64,000 nt of DNA from Nansenia antarctica (taxonomy: Eukaryota > Chordata > Actinopteri > Argentiniformes > Microstomatidae): assembly GCA_963989245.1 (NCBI GenBank), contig OZ022346.1, forward strand, positions 9,017,232 through 9,081,231. Direction: 5' to 3'. Below the pieces are notes generated by a model. It saw nothing but the letters and a program-made list of their open reading frames with translations. It ran no database searches and was not told the origin of the DNA. Position numbers and translations under genes: made by a program. Below, piece after piece: positions 18,626-29,633 of the stretch (position 1 is its first letter; every line of letters begins with the position of its first letter).

Positions 18626-19846
18626 CTATGGAAAAACAGACATTTCCAATGAGTGAGGGTTTGTTCCAATGCTTCAATCCACTTGTTTATTGTATTTTAT
18701 TACCATAAAGCCCAATTCTAGCAGAATAAGACATATTGTATTGTTACTACTACTATCTATTATTACTAATCACCTCTGAGCTAGCTAGCTAGCTTGCTAG
18801 TTCGTTAACACTATTCACACAATGGAACTATAGCCACTTTCTAGTCACCATGGAACTATAATATGACACTTTCTAGTTAAGTCACAATAATAATGAACAA
18901 TTTGATGTTTTCTGTCAGAAATACAGAAATTATATTTGCTACGGTTACTTACTTTCATCTGCTAACTTCCTTCATCTGTCTCTCTCTAACACCATAAAGG
19001 AAATAAAGTGAACCTGGTTTGTCTTGATTCGCAAGGCGAACATGTCATCATTGTGTAACGTCCTGTCTGATATCATGTCATCATTGTGTAACGTCCTGTC
19101 TGATAACATGTCATCAAATTGCTCCAGACTGCTTGTTATCCCGGATGACATTGTCTGACTGCCAGTTTAGGACAGAATGCTTCAAAGCATAACAATCATA
19201 TTATTATAACGTCATATTGTTTGTTATATTTAAATATATGGGTTAGGGTTAGAGAGGTTTTAGGTTTTATTTCATTTCTAACATTTCCCCATGCCAGTTA
19301 TCCGGTATGACGTGTTGTGAGTAAAGAGTCTAATAGCTCTTGACCTTTGTAAGGCAGTGAGGGTGTGTCCAGCATGTCAGTAACAATAGGCTATGCTACA
19401 CCCTCAATACATTTTCATATCATTTAATAAACAGAGATTAATAGATTAAATACATGTTTTTTTATAAACATTTTCCTTATTTTCACTTCATAAAAGGGTT
19501 TGGACATCACGTCACGTCATTGGGCCAGTTGCTTTTGGTCCCTTGAAAAGGAGGGTGCCACGTATTAAAGAGCTGTAACATCTAAACCATTCCTCCAACT
19601 TGGATCTGGATACCCTCAAATTAAAGAGGGTGTTTGACAGTCTGCACTTTAAGGCCATATTCATTCTATGACTATAACTTGAATATGTTTTGGTAAACAA
19701 CTAAAATAACAACAGTTCTGTCAAAGAGTCCAAATGGACCTAACTGTAGCTTGGCTACTGTTTTCCAATTCTGGAAAAAGAAATGTTCAATGTTTTGATT
19801 ACATTTCGTCACTCTGTTTTAATATTTTGATCATCTGTGTTGGTAG
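18626..19846. other. Intron, 5' flank of the ZNF862-like gene
   Basis: Holds a 39-bp direct repeat (19035-19111, around GTCATCATTGTGTAACGTCC) and possible upstream non-coding exons of the antisense gene (a donor-like GAAAGTAAGT on the minus strand near 18955). No coding region recognised. Confidence 0.45.
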
Positions 19847-22800
19847 GATTCCCTGCACTGTGAACTGTCCATCTGGGCAGAGAGATGGAGGCTTCTGCTT
19901 ACTCAGTGTCAGAGAGCCAGAGGACACACCTGGTGAAAGACAGTGAGATGGATGGTAAGTCTTTGTTATTGGTGAGGGTCATTGCACTGTTGTAAAACCA
20001 ATGCTGCCAGTGCAGTGTGAGTCAGTCAGTACCTGCATCGTCTGACAGTCCTGCTCTCTCCCGCTGTGTGGGGTTGATATATCAGGGCTAGTTCCCCAAT
20101 CTAACCCAGTCCTGGACTACAGGACAGCCACATGTAAACACCGTTCAGTGTTTCCTCCAGGAATTTTTACAATGGTGGCGGGTAGTGCTGACCGCGCGCG
20201 CGAGGATGGCCCAAAAAAATCTAATGTTTTCCTGTACTTCTCCCGTGTGTCTCTTATTGTCTGTGTCTGCATGTTTTTCCAGCATGTAATTCCGTTGTCA
20301 ATAAAAACAAAAACACTGATCTGACGGTTTTTTTCACAACGTTATTACTTGTCACTTTAAGCCCAGGAGGGAGTTAGCGATGTTTAGTTTAGCTTAGTTT
20401 AACAGAAGTATCTTCACTTTTAACATGACTTCCCGTGGTCGTAGAGGGCTGGTCGACGGCTTAAAATGACCCTGTAGACCTTATCCAGCTATAGTCTTGT
20501 GTTTCTACCCCGGGCATAGCCGGTGTTATTCACGGACAAACACTCCTGTTAGAGTGGTTCTAGTACACTGGACATAGGTAACACATAGAGAGGCTTCTCC
20601 TCTCTCTCTCCATCCTACACTACACTACACTACGCATCCTATACTACACTACACTACGCTAGCTCGCGGTGTTCGGGTGACAGCCAGGGCGCGTTCGTAA
20701 ATACGCTCTGGAAATCTGATCAGCACTCACGGAATGCCTCTTGTCCAATCAAATGACTTGGTCCCTTTATGACGTTGAACCCAGTGTGCGCTCCGGGGCT
20801 CTCAGAGCGAATTTACGAACGCAGCCTCAAGTTCAATACTCGCGACACACACGGACTGGTCCAGTTTCAGCGCTTGTGGGTGTGTCTAGCGCTGTGAAGG
20901 TCTGAAAAGCGGCCTAAATCTTTTTTTTTTTTTTGGGTTGAGAAATCTGAATGGTGGCGGAGGAAATTCCATCGTGGCGGACCGCCACGATGAAATGCAT
21001 GTAGAGGAAACACTGCCGTTATCCCCAATCTAACCCAGTCCTGGACTACAGGATAGCCACATGTAAACACTTTTATCCAAAGTGACTTACTACATTTGTC
21101 TAAAGTAAGTGAATCAGTTTACAAAATTGGGGAATAAAACATAATAAAAACAGACAAGAGAGAAATATGATAGAAAATCAATTTTAGGAATAGCAACTGC
21201 ACTCTACTGCTCTCTACTGCACTCTACTGCCCTCTACTGCCCTCTACTGCCCCCTACTGCTCTCTACTGCACTCTACTGCCCTCTACTGCTCTCTACTGC
21301 CCCCTACTGCTCTCTACTGCTCTCTACTGCCCCCTACTGCTCTCTACTGCCCCCTACTGCTCTCTACTGCCCCCTACTGCTCTCTACTGCCTACTGCTGT
21401 TCTCTACTGCTCTCTACTGCTCTCTACTGCCCCCTACTGCCCCCTACTGCTCTCTACTGCTTTCAGATTCAGATTCATTTATTTATTCAAGGGACAGTGC
21501 ATATTAATGAAACAAAAATAAATTGTAAATACGCCAGAGTTAGCCCGAAAGCTAGTTTTCATCCGCAGTCCCTATGCCATGATGTTGTATACGGCTCCCT
21601 GGAGGAAAAAAGTACATTTAAAAGATAAAATATAGGTAGACCTAGGCACAAAAAAGTAGACAGGACAAGCATTTAGCTTAAGGGCATAACATAGGGGGTT
21701 AAAAGAGCATACATTAATCATATGCAGTTAAAAGGAGGGTACATATTCGGTAAGCAGACTAAAAGCAAGCACACAGACTGTACAGGTAAGACATGTTAGG
21801 CGGTACACAGACAGGCGGTACACATGACATACAGGTATAGGACAGGACATTTCAATGTTGGCAGGTGTGTGTGTTGATCATCCACTGTTTTAGGTGCTTT
21901 CTAAATGATTTAAAGGTGCCTAATTCTTTAAGGTGCCCTGGAATCAGGTTCCATTCACATGCCCCTCTAACTGACCAGGCTAAACTGACGTTTAGCATTT
22001 TATTCAAAAATGCCTGACTATCCTCCTCTACACTTACTCCTGCCAGTAGCTCATTCCAGTTGAGATTTTGGACCACAGTTTTAAAGTTGTCCTGCTCCTT
22101 TTTGGGGATTCCATTTGATTCACTGGCTGCGAGGGGTCTAAATCGTGCTTTGCTTAGCTTCCTGGCTACCAGGATCAAGTTATGGTCTAACAGTCCAGTA
22201 AGCATGTTGAAGGTCTTCATAATTCTATTGGGTCTATTGCTAAACGCCAGATCAATCTGGGTGCTGGTGGAACTGGTTATTCGGGTAGGCCCTTGGATAA
22301 GCTGGGATAGGTCTAGACCATCTGTGATGCACTTGAGGTTTTTCCTAGCTGTTTTGATAGCCGTTGATATTCAAGTCACCCATGATAATGACCTTCTTAA
22401 AATTACATTCTTTCAGCATGTTCTTGAATCTATCGTAGAAATCAACATTTGCTGAGGGTGGTCTGTAAAGGACAATCAGGATGAAGGACATTTGTGGAGA
22501 TAAGGTTATGTTCACACCAATGCATTCTAGCTCATGGTGTGGCCAACACATTTCCTCACACTGAATTTTGTCTTTGACATAAATCATGACCCCCCCTCCC
22601 TTGGAGCCCACTCTATCCCTTCTAAACTGGACATAGCCAGGTACAGATACAGCAGCTGATGGGGCCTGTTCATGTAACCATGTCTCGCTCAAGCAAAGAA
22701 AATCTAAATTAGACTCATTCAAAAGATGTTGTACTTGGTCACTTTTTGATTTAATGCTGCATATATTCACGTGTCCTCCTAACAACCCCTTTGGTTTTAC

Positions 22801-25800
22801 CTTGGGGTCCCAAACTACCTTAGCATTATTGACCGTTTGGAAAATACTCCAGTTCCGTGTTTTCGCGATAGCCGGGTTGATCAACTTCCTGGTTGATTTG
22901 TTTACATCCCTTACAGCTACACATGTTTTGTTGCCTGAACAGACATTTAGAGTAGGTTTGGGTTCGGCGCTATATTTTAGAGTTCCATTGTCATTGTTAC
23001 TTGCCGAGGCTGGATAGTTCGTTTGCAAGTCCGTGTTCGCAGCATTCGTCATCAGTGGCCGTCCGTCCTCTGTGCACCTTCCGGGCGCACACCGCAACAC
23101 CGTCAGGTCCCCTGCAAGCCGTCGCTCGCCCGACTCCTCCGTTGACAGCTCCGGTACGGGGACCGCCAGTCATGGTTCATCGGGTTGGATAGCCTCGGGG
23201 AATTCCACAGCATTCGGATGGGGAAAACGACGAGTCAAGTTAGTTTGCTCATGGTCAAATGTTGCAGGAATACTGACAGAGGTTCGTACCTGAGGGAAAA
23301 CGTTGTTGCTCCTGGACATAATGTTAGTCCCATGAAACGCCGTTCCATCTCCAGTCGTAGGTGAGTGACACTGTCCATTGTTATCCGGGCCGGGACATGG
23401 GTGAATGTCTCCGGAAAGTAGCAAGCAGATTACTGCGACCAGCATATCGGCTCGCTGGAGCTTCGATCCCGTACATTTGTTTGTTCTACCGTAAATGCTT
23501 GGATAAATGAAGGATATGAGGATAGCTTGGCGCCCGTATCCAAAATGTTTGTTAGTGTAGCAAGCTTGTTGGCAAAGAGGATCAGTCACATAGCTCAGAG
23601 TAGCGTTTTTGTATAAAGGAGGACGGTATAGATCATCTCCTGAGTTTACTAGAGACGCCAGTAGCATAAAAACTTGGAGCCCTAGGAGAGCTGTGACCGC
23701 ACCTCTGCCACCTGCCGCCATGTCCCTCTCTACTGCCCCCTACTGCCCTCTACTGCTCTCTACTGCACTCTACTGCCCTCTACTGCCCTCTACTGCTCTC
23801 TACTGCTCTCTACTGCCCCCTACTGCTCTACTGCCCCCTGCTGTTCTCTACTGCCCTCTACTGCTCTCTACTGCCCCCTGCTGTCCTCTACTGCTCTCTA
23901 CTGCCCCCTACTGCTCTCTACTGCCCCCTACTGCTCTCTACTGTCCTATACTGCTCTCTACTGTCCTCTACTGTCCTCTACTGCTCTCTACTGCCCTCTA
24001 CTGCCCTCTACTGACCTCTACTGCCCTCTACTGCTCTCTACTGCCCCCTGCTGTCCTCTACTGCTCTCTACTGCACTCTACTGCCCTCTACTGCTCTCTA
24101 CTGCCCTCTACTGCCCTCTACTGCTCTCTACTGCACTCTACTGCCCCCTACTGCTCTCTACTGCTCTCTACTGCCCTCTACTGCCCTCTACTGCCCTCTA
24201 CTGCTCTCTACTGCTCTCTACTGCTCTCTCCTCTCCTCTACTGCTCTCTCCTCTCCTCTACTGCTCTCTCCTCTCCTCTACTGCTCTCTCCTCTCCTCTA
24301 CTGCTCTCTACTGCCCCCTACTGCCCCCTACTGCTCTCTACTGCTATCTACTGCTCTCTACTGCTCTCTACTGCCCTCTACTGCTCTCTACTGCTCTCTA
24401 CTGCCCTCTACTGCTCTCTACTGCCCTCTACTGCCCTCTACTGCTCTCTACTGCTCTCTACTGCCCTCTACTGCCCTCTACTGCCCTCTACTGCCCTCTA
24501 CTGCTCTCTACTGCCTTCTACTGCTCTCTACTGCCCTCTACTGCTCTCTACTGCTCTCTACTGCCCTCTACTGCTCTCTACTGCCCTCTACTGCTCTATA
24601 CTGCCCTCTACTGCCCTCTACTGCCCTCTACTGCCCTCTGCTGCTCTCTACTGTCACACAATTATTCAGAGCTTTGAACGAGATTATTAACACCCGAACA
24701 GCCATGGGTGGGGTCATTAACACTAGAACAGCCACGGGTAGGGTCATTAACACCAGAACAGCCATGGGTTGGGTCATTAACACTAGAACAGCCATGGGTG
24801 GGGTCATTAACACTAGAACAGCCATGGGTGGGGTCATTAAAACTAGAACGGTCATTTGACCTAGTGAGTAAAAATAAATTCTACCTTTGAAGTCGATCAA
24901 ATTTCAGGACCCTCCTTTCATGACTTTTCCGAGATAAGTGCGTTCTACCACCCACAGTGTTTCCTCCAGGAATTTTTACATTAGTGGCGGAGAGCCCTGT
25001 CCGCGCGCATAGCGTGCAAGATTTTTTTCCGCGTGCACGCGCATGAAACGCGCACGCGTGCTCAAAACAACGACCTAATTTCAAACAAAACTAGAGGGAG
25101 GATGGCAAAAAAAAAAAATTAAAAAGCTAAAAAAATCTTCCCAGAACCTGATTTGCACGACCAGCTGTCGCTGTTGGACACGTTCGATTGCAAAATTCAT
25201 TTATCCTTTATGTTCCCAGTTGAGGGCGTGTAGCTGTCGTTAGTTGGCCTGCTTTTATTTAGTTATGCGTACGTTTGAGTTAGTCATCTCTAGGATTGTT
25301 GTTTGATATTAGCCTATACTTTCTCTTATCTGCATTTTGAGCAACTGTACAAGACCCAACAACACAACTCTGATACAGGACTAATGTTACCTAGCTGCTA
25401 TAGCTAACCCAACCCTGCTACAAGACCCAACAACACAACTCTGATACAGGACTAATGTTACCTAGCTGCTATAGCTAACCCAACCCTGCTACAAGACCCA
25501 ACAACACAACTCTGATACAGGACTAATGTTACCTAGCTGCTATAGACCCATTTGTACTAAACAACTACAACGTTGTATTGGACCATTTTTTTCTCTAACT
25601 AATCCACAGACAGCAGTCTTATTAACGGGCCCCTGTGGTGCCAGGTGTGGAGGCGACCCAGCACAGTGGGGATATACACTATCAAGCCAAGCTCTACTGT
25701 CAATATTTGTGTGTGTGTGTGTGTTTTACTTTGAACGCAATTTCAATTGCAATGTCCCAAGTATTACCTACATCTCCTCTGTGGAAAACTCTAATCCCGA

Positions 25801-28800
25801 CGCAGCAGTTATTGTGCTCGGCGATTTTAATCACACCAACCTGCACACCGAACTTCCCAATTACAAACAACAGGTGTCATGCCCCAGCAGAGGAGCTAAC
25901 ATACTAGACCACTGCTACGTTACAATCAACGAGGCTTACCGTTCGTTCCCGAGGGCACCGCTGGGAAGGTCCGACCATGCCATGCTGCTCCTCGTCCCGA
26001 TAGACAGAAACTTAAATCCTGCAATACGACACCCAAACCCGTTAAGTCCTGGACTGCAACTGCCACTGATACTCTGAGAGGCTGTTTCGAGTGCACAAAT
26101 TGGGACATATTTGGTGCAGGTGCGAACAGCCTCGATGAACTCGCCCGCCATAAACGTTGTTAGCTGATCCACCACCTAGCTCCTTTGCTCCTGCCAGCCA
26201 TGCAGTTTCGGATCGCTCATAGCCACTGCTAGCTTCAGCAATGTTTGAAGTGTCTGGGACATCTTTTTTCTTGAAAAATCCATCCATCTGTCGCTGTTTT
26301 CGTTTAATTTTTCGAAGTTATTTAACGTGATATCTTATTTGTGCACCTAGCTAGCTAGATCAGCTTTTTGTATCTTTTCGATGGTTCACATTTAGACCAA
26401 TCAGGAGTAGCCCTTGTGTCACGTCGTCAACTGAATGTTTAATGTCATTAATCTGATTTTGGATCAGCGGTTAGAGAGAGATTGGCGTGGATTTAGGTGC
26501 ACTTTTAGTCAACATCCATTACAGCGCTGATCTAGGATCAGATATATTTTAATTAGAGATGCACCGAACATTCGGCCACCGAATGTATTCGGCCGAATAT
26601 CGCAAAATAAAGCACATTCGGTAGTCGGCCGAATGTGTGAAAACACCGAATGTTTACCACCGAATAGTGGGCTAGGGAAGTCCAGGGTAGATGTAGACAG
26701 AGGGTTGATTGGGAGTGGAGACAGGTGTGCAGGTTTGGCTGAAGATCTAATTAGCGGGGACAAGCCTCAGCTGCGGCGGAGAGCACGCTGTGCTCGAGCT
26801 GTGGGGGCGGGGGAGGGTGTGTGAAGGCCCAGCCGTAACACTATGTCATTGAACCATACGGACATCAATACTTAAGCCACAACATACAGAATTATCAAAA
26901 TCCTGTAGCATCTCTTTAAAGAGAGTTCACCTAATTAGTTAACTTGCAATCTTCCAAAGTATTTTGTAATAATATTATCATGGCACATCATTCTTGTTAA
27001 CACAAGTCATGAATAAAGCTTCGGCCTACATTGATGAAAGATTTTCTTTCAGCAGCTATTCAGGGAAAACAAAAACATTTAATTTGACTGATTTATTTTA
27101 TTTATTGTGCTTTGTTGGTATAGATTGATGTCTGCTGGAATGTTCAATAAAAGTAAAAATTTTTCAATCTCAATTTCTTTCTTTGAGAAGCATGAATAAA
27201 AAGCAAAATGTATTTAGTTTATGCAATGATAAAATTAAAAACTGCCGATACACATTCGGTATTCGGTATTCGGCCAAGTGTTTCCTTAAATTCGGCTTCG
27301 GCCTCGGCCAAGAATTTTCATTTCGGTGCATCCCTAATTTTAATCAGCTAAAATGTTCAGAGGTGGATTTTTTTTTTTTGGTGGGGGGAGAAATCGTGCA
27401 CTTAGTGGACTGAATCAATTAGTGGCGGAGGAAATTCATTTGTGGCGGCCCGCCACCAATAAATGCATATAGAGGAAACACTGACCCAGTATCCTGACAT
27501 GTTCTAAATCTACCTCATATAAAGCTATTTCTATAACAGGTTTTACCCCAGTTACATACGCAGTAGTGATAGGATATTATGTCTACGTACAGACAGTTAT
27601 GAATGATAAACTGTACAGTAGGTCTCGCTATAGCTATCGCAGCAAAGTACTTGCAGTAGCCTACATTTGATTATGTCTGTAATCCTCAAGGGAATTTCAT
27701 GGAACAACATGGAACAAATACAATTTTATTTATGATACAGTATATAATGTGTATAAAGTGTATTTATGATACAGTATATAATGTATATACATTTTCAAGT
27801 ATTAGCATATTTATTATTATTTTTTTTTTATAATGATAATCAACCTCTTCTGCATCATCCGTGCAGCCACTCCCCGTGATAATCTGACCGTAATCCTGTA
27901 TGGTGGTACGATGCTTGTAGGAGGTGCAGAGGTTTATCTCTCTGAGAGACATACTTAGATAGAGAACACTTTAATTCATGTATTTGTATTTATTGCCTAT
28001 TATCTTGTTAAATGTTGATATTTAATTTCTATATACATTTTTTTCTTAATATCCTAATGCTGTATGTAAAGCACTTTGAATTGCCCTTGTTGTATAAAAT
28101 GTGCTATACAAATAAACTTGCCTATGTAACCCTGTATATGTTCCTATTCTTACAGACCAGCAGAGCTCCAACCCAGGTTCAGACAGCGAGCCCAGCTCCA
28201 CCACACCAGGAAACCATCAACAACACAGGAGCTCGAGGCGGAAGAATCACCTTAAAACACACCCACAGACTTACACCGGAGAGAAGACCTACCGCTGCCC
28301 AACTCTGTGCCCACAGAGTTTTAGTGAAGCAGGAGCCCTGAAGAAGCATCAGAGAACACACACCGGAGAGAAACCATACCACTGCTCCCAATGTGGGAAG
28401 AGTTTCAATCAAGCAGGAGACCTGAAGAAGCATCAGAGAATACACACCGGAGAGAAACCATACCACTGCTCCCAATGTGATAAGAGTTTTAGTACAGGAG
28501 GATACCTGGAGACGCATCAGAGAACACACACCGGAGAGAAACCATACCACTGCTCCCAGTGTGGGAAGAGTTTCAATCGAGCAGGACAACTAACGATTCA
28601 TCAGAGAATACACACCGGAGAGAAACCATACCACTGCTCCCAATGTGATAAGAGTTTCAGTACAGGAGGAAACCTGAAGATTCATCAGAGAACACACACC
28701 GGAGAGAAACCATACCACTGCTCCCAGTGTGGGAAGAGTTTCAATCGAGCAGGACAACTAACGATTCATCAGAGAATACACACCGGAGAGAAACCATACC

Positions 28801-29633
28801 ACTGCTCCCAATGTGATAAGAGTTTTAGTGAAGGAAGAAACCTGAAGATTCATCAGAGAACACACACCGGAGAGAAACCATACCACTGCTCCCAATGTGG
28901 GAAGAGTTTCAATCAAGCAGGACAACTAACGATTCATCAGAGAATACACACAGGAGAGAAACCATACCACTGCTCCCAATGTGATAAGAGTTTCAGTCAA
29001 GCAGGACACCTGGAGACGCATCAGAGAACACACACCGGAGAGAAACCATACCACTGCTCCCAATGTGGGAAGAGTTTCAATCAAGCAGGAGACCTGAAGA
29101 AGCATCAGAGAATACACACAGGAGAGAAACCATACCACTGCTCCCAATGTGATAAGAGTTTCAGTACAGGAGGATACCTGGAGACGCATCAGAGAACACA
29201 CACCGGAGAGAAACCATACCACTGCTCCCAATGTGGGAAGAGTTTCAATCAAGCAGGAGACCTGAAGAAGCATCAGAGAATACACACCGGAGAGAAACCA
29301 TACCACTGCTCCCAATGTGATAAGAGTTTTAGTACAGGAGGATACCTGGAGACGCATCAGAGAACACACACCGGAGAGAAACCATACCACTGCTCCCAGT
29401 GTGGGAAGAGTTTCAATCGAGCAGGACAACTAACGATTCATCAGAGAATACACACCGGAGAGAAACCATACCACTGCTCCCAATGTGATAAGAGTTTCAG
29501 TACAGGAGGAAACCTGAAGATTCATCAGAGAACACACACCGGAGAGAAACCATACCACTGCTCCCAGTGTGGGAAGAGTTTCAATCAAGCAGGACACCTG
29601 AAGACGCATCAGAGAACACACACCGGAGAGTAA
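19847..29633 (+). CDS. C2H2 zinc-finger protein, 16 fingers, 515 residues (two coding exons)
   Basis: Exon 2 (19847-19954, acceptor TTGGTAG) has ATG at 19885 and 70 coding nt, ending GAT G|gtaagt. Exon 3 begins at 28156 after TTCTTACAG and completes GAC, giving MDDQQSSNPG. A Ser/Thr-rich linker (about 55 residues) precedes the fingers. Finger 1 is irregular (C-x3-C, CPTLC); fingers 2-16 are regular C2H2 units of 28 residues with HTGEKPY linkers. They alternate between CGKSFN and CDKSFS types, so the array grew in two-finger (168-bp) steps. Helix positions -1,3,6 repeat as Q-D-K, T-Y-T, R-Q-I and T-N-I. The stop at 29631-29633 is a linker codon changed to TAA. The protein is expected to bind DNA in the nucleus; no KRAB, SCAN or BTB domain is seen. 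The CDS is join(19885..19954,28156..29633). Confidence 0.85.
20095..20140 (+). repeat. Direct repeat flanking a hAT-like element
   Basis: CCCAATCTAACCCAGTCCTG and the following 27 bp recur at 21023-21070 on the other side of the element at 20146-21015, showing a small tandem duplication around the insertion. Confidence 0.75.
20146..21015 (+). mobile_element. Non-autonomous hAT-like element with 5-bp duplication
   Basis: Termini CAGTGTTTCCTC and GAGGAAACACTG; 5-bp duplication CCGTT at 20141-20145 and 21016-21020. The right end carries a palindromic GTGGCGGACCGCCAC. Related copies: 24955-27483 and the right end at 43319. Bases ~20440-20560 resemble the reverse complement of the 401-bp satellite at 40771-42290. 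Confidence 0.82.
21198..21463. repeat. 10-bp minisatellite (CTCTACTGCN), left block
   Basis: About 26 tandem copies of a 10-bp unit CTCTACTGCC/CCCTACTGCT. It continues at 23724 after a LINE insertion. Confidence 0.92.
22345..23100 (-). CDS. LINE endonuclease domain, broken
   Basis: 251 residues. The APE motifs HVNICSI, LSETWL, GGGVMIYVKD, VLYRPP and MGDLNIN are present. The catalytic Asp/Asn and Glu are kept; the C-terminal SDH motif falls after the frameshift and reads LDHNLIL (near 22180). Confidence 0.7.
   Translation of the reverse strand: MLRCAPGRCTEDGRPLMTNAANTDLQTNYPASASNNDNGTLKYSAEPKPTLNVCSGNKTCVAVRDVNKSTRKLINPAIAKTRNWSIFQTVNNAKVVWDPKVKPKGLLGGHVNICSIKSKSDQVQHLLNESNLDFLCLSETWLHEQAPSAAVSVPGYVQFRRDRVGSKGGGVMIYVKDKIQCEEMCWPHHELECIGVNITLSPQMSFILIVLYRPPSANVDFYDRFKNMLKECNFKKVIIMGDLNINGYQNS
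23170..23721 (-). CDS. LINE N-terminal ORF segment with 2A-like motif
   Basis: 183 residues. Residues 1-28 look like a signal/hydrophobic segment (MAAGGRGAVTALLGLQVFML). Residues 92-103 are hydrophobic and lead to SGDIHPCPGP at 103-112. Many APE-type LINEs carry a translational-skipping 2A motif of form D-x-E/H-x-N-P-G-P here. This copy has Cys where Asn is required, so skipping is probably lost. Confidence 0.6.
   Translation of the reverse strand: MAAGGRGAVTALLGLQVFMLLASLVNSGDDLYRPPLYKNATLSYVTDPLCQQACYTNKHFGYGRQAILISFIYPSIYGRTNKCTGSKLQRADMLVAVICLLLSGDIHPCPGPDNNGQCHSPTTGDGTAFHGTNIMSRSNNVFPQVRTSVSIPATFDHEQTNLTRRFPHPNAVEFPEAIQPDEP
23724..24652. repeat. 10-bp minisatellite (CTCTACTGCN), right block
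   Basis: About 93 copies of the 10-bp unit, with a few CTCTCCTCTC variants near 24230-24300. A long Leu/Ser/Thr/Tyr frame through it (YCPLLPSTAL) is only the translation of the repeat. Confidence 0.93.
24687..24850. repeat. 30-bp minisatellite
   Basis: About 5.5 copies of ATTAACACTAGAACAGCCAT plus GGGTGGGGTC, ending next to the dispersed repeat at 24868. Confidence 0.9.
24868..24954 (+). repeat. Dispersed repeat, left part (split by hAT-like element)
   Basis: Matches 51331-51419 closely (TCAAATTTCAGGACCCTCCT, TGCGTTCTACCACCCA). The match resumes at 27484 after the inserted element, which gives an empty-site comparison. Confidence 0.8.
25349..25546 (+). repeat. 71-bp tandem repeat, 2.8 copies
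   Basis: The unit starts ACAAGACCCAACAACACAAC; copies begin at 25349, 25420 and 25491 and look identical. Confidence 0.9.
25770..26077 (+). pseudogene. Rex1-type LINE endonuclease fragment
   Basis: Open frame with VIVLGDFNHTNL and GRSDHAMLLLVP, the GDFN and SDH motifs of APE endonuclease. It is close to the full Rex1-type ORF at 45083 (IAGDFNHVAL, GMSDHVSILL). Only this part remains, inside the hAT-like element. Confidence 0.75.
26150..26287 (-). pseudogene. Possible hAT transposase first-exon relic
   Basis: Minus frame MDGFFKKKDVPDTSNIAEAS then acidic/Gly-rich sequence. Short MDxFF starts are common in hAT-type proteins, including the ZNF862-like gene here (MDIRLFF). Weak evidence. Confidence 0.3.
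26554..27336 (+). mobile_element. hAT element nested in the hAT-like element
   Basis: 783 bp; termini TAGAGATGCACCGAA and TTCGGTGCATCCCTA; exact 8-bp duplication ATTTTAAT at 26546-26553 and 27337-27344. It has many TTCGG-bearing subterminal repeats. No transposase; non-autonomous. Confidence 0.9.
27484..28059 (+). repeat. Dispersed repeat, right part, and intron
   Basis: Begins ACCCAGTATCCTGACATGTTC, matching 51412 onward; blocks at 27565-27640 (GTACAGACAGTTATGAATGA) recur at 51695 and 51835. The rest is AT-rich intron without genes. Confidence 0.65.
28060..28127 (+). repeat. LINE 3'-end remnant
   Basis: GTAAAGCACTTTGAATTGCC ... GCTATACAAATAAACTTG, a common LINE 3' terminus in fish, 30 bp before the zinc-finger exon. 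Confidence 0.6.

Larger units (their letters stand above)
21464..23723 (-). mobile_element. Internally deleted CR1/L2-group LINE
   Basis: Inserted inside the 10-bp minisatellite. The minus strand runs from ATG 23721 (183 codons) through an APE endonuclease (22345-23100; LSETWL, GGGVMIY, GDLNIN) with frameshifts near 23150 and 22360. The endonuclease then continues in another frame to about 22000. There the sequence jumps from the linker after the endonuclease directly to the extreme RT C-terminus (CEWNLIPGHLKELG..., 21852-21985). The RT core is missing, so the copy cannot move by itself. The 3' end is a GAATCTGAATCTGAAA tail. Confidence 0.78.
24955..27483 (+). mobile_element. hAT-like element, second copy of the 20146 family
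   Basis: Termini CAGTGTTTCCTCCAGG and AGAGGAAACACTG; 5-bp duplication ACCCA at 24950-24954 and 27484-27488. It contains a 71-bp tandem repeat, a LINE endonuclease fragment and a second hAT element. A minus-strand frame at 26287 starting MDGFFKKKDVPDTSN resembles the N-terminus of hAT-type transposases and may be a first-exon relic. Confidence 0.82.

Noticed and set aside
23609..24859. A 416-codon open frame rich in Leu, Tyr, Cys, Ser, Pro
   Set aside because: It is the translation of the 10-bp CTCTACTGC minisatellite; no domain, and codons follow the repeat unit.
26042..26287. Intact hAT transposase start
   Set aside because: Only about 15 suggestive residues and no downstream core; listed as a weak relic only.
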